From: Bacteroidota bacterium | GTDB taxonomy: Bacteria; Bacteroidota; Bacteroidia; Bacteroidales; P3 | Direction: 5' to 3' | Assembly: GCA_017860275.1 (NCBI GenBank) | Contig: JAFNAQ010000004.1 | Span: 1-64,000 of the forward strand | DNA: 64,000 nucleotides | Part shown: positions 44,012-52,003 of the stretch, one piece after another | How positions within the stretch are numbered: the first letter of the stretch is position 1 | How the letters are laid out: every line of letters starts with the position of its first letter | Notes under the pieces: model-generated | What the model saw: the letters and a program-made list of their open reading frames with translations, nothing else | The model's database searches: none | Told to the model about the DNA's origin: nothing | Made by a program: the position numbers and the translations under genes

Positions 44012-44340
44012 AATTGTAAATCAAATATTATCTTATTCATATTATAGAGTAAAACTCTATTCTCCCTTTATTATGTAATTAAAGGATAATTGAAATTATA
44101 TAAGCAAAAAATAAAATTAAAGGAAATAAAATGAGATTTTTCTCAGGGAAATAATCTTTTTTCTCAGAGAAAAATATAAAGATAGGAGATAAAAATTATT
44201 CCATAAACAAGATTATTTTTTATTTACTCAAAATGCTATAGTTATTTTATGAAGTTTTTTTACTCTTTTTTCAAATAAAATTCTAACTTTGTAGACTAAT
44301 TTATTTTTAAACATATAAAACGATTAATTTTTATAGAATT
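44012..44340. other. AT-rich gap with imperfect palindromes before spt
   Basis: 329 bp. Contains ATGAGATTTTTCTCAG (44131-44146) and TTTCTCAGAGAAA (about 44160-44172), both palindromic but not on the 21-bp spacing seen elsewhere, and a TAacTTTG box at 44284-44291. Confidence 0.45.
44284..44291 (+). promoter_or_regulatory. -7 box for spt
   Basis: TAACTTTG, exact TAnnTTTG match, 49 bp before the spt ATG. Confidence 0.5.
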
Positions 44341-45528
44341 ATGAAGCAACTAAAAGAAAGATTCTCACACTACAAAGATCCACAAAAGGTAATGGAGATG
44401 GGAGTTTATCCTTATTTCCGACCAATATGTAGCGACCAAGACACAGTGGTTACTATGAATGGAAGAAAGGTTTTAATGTTTGGATCGAATAGCTATTTAG
44501 GTTTGACAAATCACCCAAAGATAATTGAAGCTGCAACAGCTGCATTGAGAAAATATGGCTCTGGTTGCGCAGGCTCTCCATTCTTAAATGGCACTTTAGA
44601 TATTCATATTGAGCTTGAAGAAAAATTAGCAGACTTAGTTGGAAAAGAAAAAGCAATTGTATATTCAACAGGTTTTCACTCAAATATTGGAGTAATTCCA
44701 ACCATTGTGGGTAGGGGTGACCATCTTATTTTAGATGAATTAGATCATGCCTCTATAATTGAGGGAAGAAGATTATCATTTGCAAAGGATCATAAGTTTA
44801 AACATAACGATATGGAGTCTTTGGAGAAAGTTCTTCAAAAGATACCTACTAATGAAATAAAATTAATTGTAGTTGATGGGGTTTATTCTATGGAAGGTGA
44901 TATAGCTAAATTACCAGAAATAGTTACTCTTGCAGAAAAATATAATGCAGATATCTATGTTGACGAGGCTCATAGTTTAGGAGTTTTTGGACAAGGAGGA
45001 AAGGGAATTTGTAATCATTTTGGAATAACTGATAAAGTAGACTTGATTATGGGTACTTTTAGTAAGAGTTTAGCAGCAATAGGAGGCTTTATTGCCACAG
45101 ATGCAGAAACTATTAATTATCTACGTCATAATTCTCGTTCTTATATTTTCTCTGCATCTATTTCTCCAGCTTCCACAGCCTCTGTATTAGCAGCAATTGA
45201 TGTAATGAAAGAAGAACCACAAAGAGTTGACATGCTTAAAGAAATAACTAATTATTCGCTAAATTCATTTAGAACTCTAGGTTTTGAGATAGGTCATACT
45301 CAAAGTCCAATTATCCCATTATATGTAAGAGATACAGACAAGACATTTATGATTACTCAAGAGTTATTCGAGGATGGTATTTTTGTAAATCCAGTAATAC
45401 CTCCTGCATGCTCTCCTGATGCTACTTTGATTCGTTTCTCATTAATGGCAACACACACAAAGGAGCAGGTCGATATAGCTACCGATAAACTATATAAAAT
45501 ATTCAAGAAATACGGTGTAATAAAATAA
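44341..45528 (+). CDS. spt: Serine palmitoyltransferase (sphingolipid synthesis)
   Basis: 395 residues, alpha-oxoamine synthase family (PLP fold type I). PLP Lys242 in GTFSKSLAAIGG, Asp208 and His211 in VDEAHSLG, and His136 in LDELDHASI. The start (FSHYKDPQKVMEMGVYPYFR) is typical of Bacteroidota Spt rather than of KBL or BioF. It condenses serine with a long-chain acyl-CoA or acyl-ACP to 3-ketosphinganine, the first step of sphingolipid synthesis. The next two genes match the later steps, which makes this assignment firm. Confidence 0.9.
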   Translation: MKQLKERFSHYKDPQKVMEMGVYPYFRPICSDQDTVVTMNGRKVLMFGSNSYLGLTNHPKIIEAATAALRKYGSGCAGSPFLNGTLDIHIELEEKLADLVGKEKAIVYSTGFHSNIGVIPTIVGRGDHLILDELDHASIIEGRRLSFAKDHKFKHNDMESLEKVLQKIPTNEIKLIVVDGVYSMEGDIAKLPEIVTLAEKYNADIYVDEAHSLGVFGQGGKGICNHFGITDKVDLIMGTFSKSLAAIGGFIATDAETINYLRHNSRSYIFSASISPASTASVLAAIDVMKEEPQRVDMLKEITNYSLNSFRTLGFEIGHTQSPIIPLYVRDTDKTFMITQELFEDGIFVNPVIPPACSPDATLIRFSLMATHTKEQVDIATDKLYKIFKKYGVIK

Positions 45529-45539
45529 ATATAAATAGG

Positions 45540-45567
45540 CTCCTAAATATTTTTTTAGGAGTTTTTT
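45540..45567 (+). terminator. Stem-loop between spt and the acyltransferase gene
   Basis: CTCCTAAA, loop, TTTAGGAG, then TTTTTT: an intrinsic terminator only 11 bp beyond the spt stop. It should reduce expression of the two downstream ceramide genes unless read through. Confidence 0.7.
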
Positions 45568-45581
45568 AAAATACAACCTAT

Positions 45582-46712
45582 ATGGGTAAAAATATTAGAA
45601 TTCAAGAGGTTAATGATAAAAGGTTATTTAATCAGTTCTTAAAATTTCCATACAAGCTTTTTAAAGATGATAAAATGTGGGTTCCTTCATTATTAATGGA
45701 CGAAAAAGTTACATTTGATAAGAAGAAAAACCCTGTGTTTGAATTTTGTGAGTATAAAATTTTTCTTGCTTATATAGATGATGAAGTAGTTGGAAGGATA
45801 GTAGGGATATTAAATAATAGGGCTAACGAAATCTGGAATCAAAAAAGGATGAGATTTGGTTGGTTTGATTATATTGATGATGTTGAAGTTACAGATGCTC
45901 TTCTGAAAGCAGTAGAAAATTGGGCAAAGGTAAAGGGTATGAATGAGGTCGTAGGCCCTATGGGATTTACTGATATGGATAAGGAGGGAATGATGGTTGA
46001 AGGATTTGATGTTAATTGTCCAATGGCTTGTTATTATAATCCATCTTATTACCCACCATTAATAGAAAAATTGGGTTATGTTAAAGAAGTTGATTGGATT
46101 CAATATGAAATTAAGGCCAATCAGCCAATACCAGAAAAAGTTGCTAAGATAAACGCTCTTATAAAAGATAAATACAATTTAAAAATAGCAGAAGGTATTA
46201 CAAAGAAGCAATTTCTCGATACATACGCAGAAAAGATATTTAAGGTAGTGAATAAATCATTTGCCGGTCTTTTTGGATACGTCCCTTTAAGTGATAAACA
46301 GCTTAAATTCTATATAAATCAATATTTTACTTTTATTGATATGAAATTAGTCTGTTTTATTGTTGATGAGAATGATGATGTAGTTGCATTTGGTGCATCT
46401 ATGCCGTCTTTTTCTGAGGCTTTGCGTAAATGTAAGGGAAGGATTTTCCCATTCGGTTGGTATTATTTATTAAGAGCATTAAAAAATTACGACTACATAG
46501 ATTTATATTTGAATGGAGTTGATCCTGATTGGCAAAACAAGGGAGTTCACTCAATTTATTATTCAGAGATGAATCGTCGTTATATTGAATTAGGATCGAA
46601 AATGGCAATTGCAAATCCTCAACTCGAAACAAATCAAGCTTCTCAAATATGGGAAAAATATGAAAGTAGGGTTGCAATCCGTCGTAGAGCTTATATTAAA
46701 AAACTAGATTAA
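45582..46712 (+). CDS. GNAT-fold N-acyltransferase, probable bacterial ceramide synthase
   Basis: 376 residues. The C-terminal half looks like a GNAT acyltransferase (DYIDLYLNGVDPDWQNKGVHSIYYSEMNRRYIELG near 305-340, given here in outline), and the N-terminal part contains VVGPMGFTDMDKEGMMVEGF. In Caulobacter a GNAT-type enzyme (bCerS) acylates 3-ketosphinganine between Spt and the reductase CerR. Position between spt and an epimerase-like reductase gives the same gene set here, so bCerS is the best reading. Function rests on context plus family type. Confidence 0.72.
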   Translation: MGKNIRIQEVNDKRLFNQFLKFPYKLFKDDKMWVPSLLMDEKVTFDKKKNPVFEFCEYKIFLAYIDDEVVGRIVGILNNRANEIWNQKRMRFGWFDYIDDVEVTDALLKAVENWAKVKGMNEVVGPMGFTDMDKEGMMVEGFDVNCPMACYYNPSYYPPLIEKLGYVKEVDWIQYEIKANQPIPEKVAKINALIKDKYNLKIAEGITKKQFLDTYAEKIFKVVNKSFAGLFGYVPLSDKQLKFYINQYFTFIDMKLVCFIVDENDDVVAFGASMPSFSEALRKCKGRIFPFGWYYLLRALKNYDYIDLYLNGVDPDWQNKGVHSIYYSEMNRRYIELGSKMAIANPQLETNQASQIWEKYESRVAIRRRAYIKKLD

Positions 46713-46717
46713 TAATT

Positions 46718-47698
46718 ATGCAGAAAGTATTAGTTACTGGTGCTAGTGGATTTATTGGATCTACTCTTGTAGATAAATTACTTCAATTAGGTTACGAGGT
46801 ATTTGCAGGGATTAGAAGTACAAGCAGTAAAAAATACCTCCAAGATACAAGAATAAGATTTATTGATTTAAACTACACTAGTGTTGAGGAAATGTCCAAA
46901 TTATTTAAAGAGGAAAACTTCAATACAATATTTCATCTTGCTGCTCGAACAAAGGCAAAGAGAAAAGAAGACTTTGAAAGAGTAAACTATAAATACGTAA
47001 AGAATCTTGCTGATGCATTAGAAGGCTTAGATACGAAGCTAATATTCTTAAGTAGTTTTGCTGCCCATGGACCAGGAGAGGAAACAAGTTTTGCCCCCGT
47101 GAAGATTGAGGATAAGAATACTCCAGACACAGAATATGGGAAGATGAAACTCAAGGCTGAGGAATATCTGAATAGTAATTTTAATGGCAAATATATTATT
47201 CTAAGACCAACAGGAGTATATGGTGCACGTGAAACGGATTACTTTGTTTACTTCCAAACCATTAATAATCACATAGAACCATATCTTGGTTTTATTCCTC
47301 AACGTCTGACTTTTGTTCATGTGGATGATTTAGTAGATGTATGTATATTATCAATGAATAGCAATTTGAGTGGAAAGACTTATTTTGTAAGTGATGGTAA
47401 TCTATATTTAGATAAAGAATTTGCAAATATTACAAAGAAAGCATTAAATACATGGACAATCAGACTAAAGCTTCCATTGTTTATTGTAGGATGGATTGCT
47501 TCATTGAATGAAATTATTGGAGCTGTGTTAGGAAAGTCTTTTACACTTAATAAAGATAAATTTAATATACTAAAGGCTAGAAATTGGAACTGCGATATAG
47601 AAAATCTAAGAGTGGATTTAGGCTATGTTCCAAAGATAGATTTAAAACAAGGGGTCGAAAAAACAATTGCGTGGTATAAGCAAGAGAATTGGTTGTAA
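46718..47698 (+). CDS. NAD-dependent epimerase-like reductase, probable ceramide reductase (CerR-like)
   Basis: 326 residues, extended SDR. Rossmann motif VTGASGFIGSTLVDKLL at 5-21, catalytic YGKMK (Tyr, Lys) near 138-144, and RPTGVYGARETDYFVYF. In the bacterial ceramide pathway a protein of this type reduces 3-ketoceramide to dihydroceramide after Spt and bCerS. Five bp separate it from the acyltransferase gene. A parS-like 16-mer lies inside it (47221-47236). Its stop overlaps the next ATG (TAATG). Confidence 0.72.
   Translation: MQKVLVTGASGFIGSTLVDKLLQLGYEVFAGIRSTSSKKYLQDTRIRFIDLNYTSVEEMSKLFKEENFNTIFHLAARTKAKRKEDFERVNYKYVKNLADALEGLDTKLIFLSSFAAHGPGEETSFAPVKIEDKNTPDTEYGKMKLKAEEYLNSNFNGKYIILRPTGVYGARETDYFVYFQTINNHIEPYLGFIPQRLTFVHVDDLVDVCILSMNSNLSGKTYFVSDGNLYLDKEFANITKKALNTWTIRLKLPLFIVGWIASLNEIIGAVLGKSFTLNKDKFNILKARNWNCDIENLRVDLGYVPKIDLKQGVEKTIAWYKQENWL
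47221..47236. promoter_or_regulatory. parS-like site inside the CerR-like gene
   Basis: TGGTGCACGTGAAACG matches 13 of 16 positions of TGTTTCACGTGAAACA. It encodes part of the conserved YGARE stretch, so chance is possible. Confidence 0.3.
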
Positions 47699-50600
47699 TG
47701 GCAAATGAAGAAATCTTATCTAAGTTAGATGACTTTATAAAGAAGTATTATAAAAATAAATTGATAAGGGGAGTATTGTATTCAATAATCCTCTTATTAA
47801 GTTTTTTTATAGTATTGAGCATAGTAGAATACTTTGGTTACTATTCTTCATTAATTCGTTCGATACTTTTTTACTCCTACATTCTTATTGCTCTAGCAAT
47901 ACTATATTCCTTTATTTGTGTACCTTTATTTAAAATTATGCGAATAGGGAATAGGCTCTCCTATAAGGAAGCTTCAAATATTATTGGTAGTTTCTTTCCC
48001 GAGGTTTCAGATAAATTGCTTAATCTTCTTCAGCTACAAGAAAAACTTAAGGCAAATGAATCTGATTTATTGGAAGCAAGTATTTCTCAAAGAACAAGAG
48101 AGCTAAGTCCTGTGCCTTTTGTAAAGGCAATTGATTATAAAAAGAATAAAAAGTACTTTAAATGGGCGATTGTACCTATTTTAATTATAGTATTAATCAC
48201 CATATTTTATCCAAGGCTTATTTCTGAGCCAACCTTTAGATATATTAATCATACAAGATACTTTGAACGTCCCTCCCCTTTTAAATTTAAGATTCTAAAT
48301 AAGGAATTAAGAGTTATTCAGCATGGGGACTTAGAATTAATAATCAAAATTGAAGGCGATATGCTTGTTGGTGAAGTAGATATATATGTAAATAATAATC
48401 TGTTTCACATGAAAAAGGAGAAGAAAGATGTTTTTTCTTACTCCTTTAAACAATTAAATAGCAGTGTAGATTTTTATTTTGAGAGTTCTGGTATAAGAAG
48501 TGCAGATTATAAGATAGAGGTTCTTCCAAAGCCAATCTTATTAGATTTGCAGGCTATAATTACCTATCCTGCTTATACAGGTATGAAAGAGGAATTATTC
48601 TCAAATGTAAGTAATTTTTCAGTTCCAAAAGGTTCTGTTATTCGTTGGCAGGCTATAACTAGAGATACTAAGAAGTTTATTTTTGATTTTTCAGGAAATA
48701 AGAATATCATAACACCAGATAAGAATGGCAGAGTATCTTATTCGAAAAAAATATTATCAGATTTGAATTATCGAGTATTTACACAAAACGATTATACTCT
48801 ATATAGTGATTCACTTGAGTTTTCCATTATCTCTATCCCAGACTTAAATCCTCAGATAGCAGTTATTGAGCAAAGAGACAGTATTAACCCCGAAAGAATA
48901 TATTTTAGGGGGCAGATAAAGGATGATTATGGCTTTACTAATCTAAAATTTAATTTGGAGCTTGTTGAAGAAGGAGTTAAGAAGATAACAAAGATAATTA
49001 TTCCATTTAATAAGCTAGAAAAGGCTCAGGAGTTTTATTATTACTACGATTTAAATGAAATAGGAATCAAACCAGGAGACAGAATATTATATTATTTTGA
49101 AGTTTGGGACAACGATGGAGTTAATGGAGTTAAATCTACACGTTCCAATACATTCTCAATAGAAATACCAACCATAGAAGAAATAGAAAAGGAAACCCAG
49201 AAGACAAGCAATGAGATAAAGAAAGAAGCAGATCAATCAATCTCTGAGCTAAAGAAAATGCAACAAGAAATAAAGGAACTTAATAAAAAGATACTTCAAA
49301 AGAAAGAATTGGATTGGCAAGATAAGAAGCAAGTAGAGGAGCTTATAAAAAGGCAAGAAGAAATAAAGAATACATTAAAGGAAATTAGTAAGAAAATTCA
49401 GGATAATAACTCTTTAGAACAAAAATATAAGAATCAAGACGAGGAAATTTTACGCAAGCAAAAGGAGCTTGAAAAGCTTTTCAATGAGGTTATGAATGAT
49501 GAGATGAAGAAGATATTTGAGGAGCTAAAGAAGTTAACAGAAAAACAACTCGATAAGGATAAGCTAAAGGAGTCTCTTGATAAACTTAAGATCAATAACG
49601 AGGATTTGGAGAAACAACTAGATAGAAATCTAGAGATGTTTAAACGCTTAGAGGTAGAAAAGAAGATTCAGGAAACAATAGACAAGCTAAATAAAACGGC
49701 TCAAGAGCAAAAGAAGCTATCTGAAGAAACATCAAAGAACCCTAAGGATAATAAAGAAATCCAAAACAAACAAAGCCAATTGACAAAATCTTTTGAGGAA
49801 ATAAAGAAAGATATAGAAGAAATAAATAAAAAGGGACAAAAGCTAGAAGAACCTCAAACATTAAATAGAGATCAAGAAAAAGAAGAAAGCATCTCACAAG
49901 ATCAAAACTCAGCAAATAAGCAATTGCAAATCGGCAAGAACAAGGAAGCCTCTAAGAGTCAAAAATCAGCTTCAGAGAAGATGGAAAAGATGTCAGAGGA
50001 AATGCAGAGTGATAAGGACCAGCAAGAGCAAGAACAATTAGAGGAAGATGCCTCTTTGGTTAGACAAATACTAAAAAACTTAGTTAAGTTGTCCCTTTCT
50101 CAGGAAGCATTACTAAATAAGGTGAAGCAAATTTCAGTAACTGATCCCCAATACCAGCAATTAATCAATTCTCAAAATAAAATAAAAGATGATATGAGAA
50201 TGATTAGCGATTCTTTGTTTGCAATGAGTAAGCGTCAGCCACAGGTTGGCATGGCAATAAATAAGGAATTAGTTGCAATTGACAACCAAATAGCCAATTC
50301 AATTGAAAACTTATTGAAGTATAATCAAGGAATCTATGGAACATATAGAAATACAGGAGCAGCATCCTATCAACAATATGCAATGACCTCAATGAATAAT
50401 CTAGCCCTTATGCTTGCGGAATCATTGAATAAGATGCAAAACCAAATGAAGTCAAATAGTCAATCTAAGAGTAATAGTAAGGGCAAGCCAAAGAGCTCAT
50501 GTAATAATCCAGGAAAATCAGGCAAAAAACCCTCACCAGGAAACATGAGACAGATGCAAGAAGCATTAAACAAGGAGATGGAAAGATTACGGAAAGAATT

Positions 50601-51090
50601 AGAAGGACAAAAAAGTGGAAACCAAGGAAAGCCAAAGATAGGAGAGGGCGCAAAATTAAATGAAGAGCTAGCAAGAATGGCAGCTCAGCAGGAGATGATT
50701 CGAAAGATTATGAGTGAATATGCACAAGAGCAAAAGGCCGAAACAGGTCAAGCAAATGGTAATTTAGATAATTTAATGAGGCAAATGGAACAAACCGAAA
50801 ACGATATCGTAAACAAGGCTATTAGTCAACAAACCATAAACAGGCAAAACAATATTCTTACTCGAATGCTTGAGCATGAAAAGGCTGAGAAGAAGAAAGA
50901 GCAAGAGCAGCGTAGAGAGTCTATAGAAGGGAAGGAGATGTTGAATAATAATGGGCAATTTATTGAGTTTAATAAATTAAAGAGTAGGGAATTAGAACTA
51001 TTCAAGCAAATCCCTCCAGTATTTTCTCCATATTATAAAGAGAAAGTCGATGGATTCTTTTTTAATTTAAACTCAAATAAAGCTAATTAA
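47698..51090 (+). CDS. DUF4175-family giant membrane-anchored coiled-coil protein
   Basis: About 1130 residues from ATG 47698 (MANEEILSKLDDF). Three hydrophobic segments near the N-terminus (about 22-45, 52-72 and 148-166), then a beta-rich periplasmic part to about 490, then a very long Lys/Glu/Gln-rich coiled coil (about 490-770 and 900-1090) with low-complexity stretches of Ser/Asn/Gln/Lys near 925-965. It ends MEHEKAEKKKEQEQRRESIE and a short conserved tail. Found widely in Bacteroidota, function unknown. Co-transcribed upstream of an ATP-binding-like protein and ybeY. Confidence 0.8.
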   Translation: MANEEILSKLDDFIKKYYKNKLIRGVLYSIILLLSFFIVLSIVEYFGYYSSLIRSILFYSYILIALAILYSFICVPLFKIMRIGNRLSYKEASNIIGSFFPEVSDKLLNLLQLQEKLKANESDLLEASISQRTRELSPVPFVKAIDYKKNKKYFKWAIVPILIIVLITIFYPRLISEPTFRYINHTRYFERPSPFKFKILNKELRVIQHGDLELIIKIEGDMLVGEVDIYVNNNLFHMKKEKKDVFSYSFKQLNSSVDFYFESSGIRSADYKIEVLPKPILLDLQAIITYPAYTGMKEELFSNVSNFSVPKGSVIRWQAITRDTKKFIFDFSGNKNIITPDKNGRVSYSKKILSDLNYRVFTQNDYTLYSDSLEFSIISIPDLNPQIAVIEQRDSINPERIYFRGQIKDDYGFTNLKFNLELVEEGVKKITKIIIPFNKLEKAQEFYYYYDLNEIGIKPGDRILYYFEVWDNDGVNGVKSTRSNTFSIEIPTIEEIEKETQKTSNEIKKEADQSISELKKMQQEIKELNKKILQKKELDWQDKKQVEELIKRQEEIKNTLKEISKKIQDNNSLEQKYKNQDEEILRKQKELEKLFNEVMNDEMKKIFEELKKLTEKQLDKDKLKESLDKLKINNEDLEKQLDRNLEMFKRLEVEKKIQETIDKLNKTAQEQKKLSEETSKNPKDNKEIQNKQSQLTKSFEEIKKDIEEINKKGQKLEEPQTLNRDQEKEESISQDQNSANKQLQIGKNKEASKSQKSASEKMEKMSEEMQSDKDQQEQEQLEEDASLVRQILKNLVKLSLSQEALLNKVKQISVTDPQYQQLINSQNKIKDDMRMISDSLFAMSKRQPQVGMAINKELVAIDNQIANSIENLLKYNQGIYGTYRNTGAASYQQYAMTSMNNLALMLAESLNKMQNQMKSNSQSKSNSKGKPKSSCNNPGKSGKKPSPGNMRQMQEALNKEMERLRKELEGQKSGNQGKPKIGEGAKLNEELARMAAQQEMIRKIMSEYAQEQKAETGQANGNLDNLMRQMEQTENDIVNKAISQQTINRQNNILTRMLEHEKAEKKKEQEQRRESIEGKEMLNNNGQFIEFNKLKSRELELFKQIPPVFSPYYKEKVDGFFFNLNSNKAN

Positions 51091-51129
51091 CATTTAATTG
51101 AGAGAAGAAGAAATAATATATCTTAATAT

Positions 51130-51576
51130 ATGGAACATAATTACGATGTCGTTAGAATAAATTCAGACAAAAGTCAAGGCATTAGGGTTCAGGCTTTGGT
51201 AGAAGAGATATGCGATAGATTTAATTTGCATAATTATTTTGGTATATTTTCTGTTGTAGCTGACGAAATAATGAACTCAATTACTGAAAGCTTGCAGATA
51301 GATAAAGCAAGTTTCTATGCTGATTTCATATTCGAACAATGCGTAGGAGGAGTATCTTTCTCCTTTAAGTCGAATCAAGAAGTTTTCTCTAGCGTTTCGG
51401 AAATTACTGAGTTACTAGCAAACGAGTATACTATTCAAGAAGAGGGAAGAAATATTGAGCTTATCTTTTATGTAAATGGAATAGATGAGGTTGAATTAAA
51501 AGAACGTCAAGACAAAATAAAGGAGTTCTTTAGAAAGAAATCAGCAATTAGCTGCGTTATTTCATATGGCAATTAG
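51130..51576 (+). CDS. Small protein, possible histidine-kinase-like ATPase fold
   Basis: 148 residues. The stretch IFSVVADEIMNSITESLQ near 43-60 is in the place where anti-sigma kinases have the N-box (E-x-x-x-N), and GGVSFSFKSN follows as a beta strand; the G-boxes for ATP binding are not convincing. I therefore call only a possible relation to the HATPase/RsbW fold. It overlaps ybeY by 11 bp and lies 39 bp behind the DUF4175 gene. Confidence 0.5.
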   Translation: MEHNYDVVRINSDKSQGIRVQALVEEICDRFNLHNYFGIFSVVADEIMNSITESLQIDKASFYADFIFEQCVGGVSFSFKSNQEVFSSVSEITELLANEYTIQEEGRNIELIFYVNGIDEVELKERQDKIKEFFRKKSAISCVISYGN

Positions 51577-52003
51577 TTTTTCATTCATAGATACCAAGAC
51601 AATTCCTCTAAAGAAAAAAGAAATAAAGTCTTGGATAAAGAATGTAATTGAGCAAAGAGGAGGGAAATTAGGAGATATTTCTTATATATTCTGTAACGAT
51701 GAATATATTTTGAATGTAAATAAGGAATATCTAAACCACGATTATTACACAGATATTATTACTTTCGATTATACAGAAAAAGATTATTCTTCAGATAAAA
51801 TGAAAATATCTGGAGATTTATTTATTAGTCTAGATACAGTTAAAAGCAATTCAGAAGAGTTAGGATTAGATTTTAATCAAGAACTACATAGGGTTATAAT
51901 TCACGGCGTATTGCATCTCTTAGGTCTTAAAGATAAGACAGAAAAAGAGGCAAAAGAAATGAGAAAAGCAGAAGAAGAATGTTTAAAAAGTATGATGTTA
52001 TAG
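51566..52003 (+). CDS. ybeY: Endoribonuclease YbeY (16S rRNA maturation, ribosome quality control)
   Basis: 145 residues. UPF0054 fold with NKEYLNHDYYTDIITFDY near 50-67 and the metal motif HGVLHLLGLKD near 113-123. The usual third His of H-x3-H-x5-H is Asp here, a plausible metal ligand. YbeY processes the 16S rRNA 3' end. It overlaps both the preceding gene (11 bp) and mnmG (25 bp), so all three are coupled. Confidence 0.9.
   Translation: MAISFSFIDTKTIPLKKKEIKSWIKNVIEQRGGKLGDISYIFCNDEYILNVNKEYLNHDYYTDIITFDYTEKDYSSDKMKISGDLFISLDTVKSNSEELGLDFNQELHRVIIHGVLHLLGLKDKTEKEAKEMRKAEEECLKSMML

Noticed and set aside
44131-44174. Palindromes before spt as another phased array
   Set aside because: Centres are about 27 bp apart and words differ, so the 21/22-bp rule is not met.
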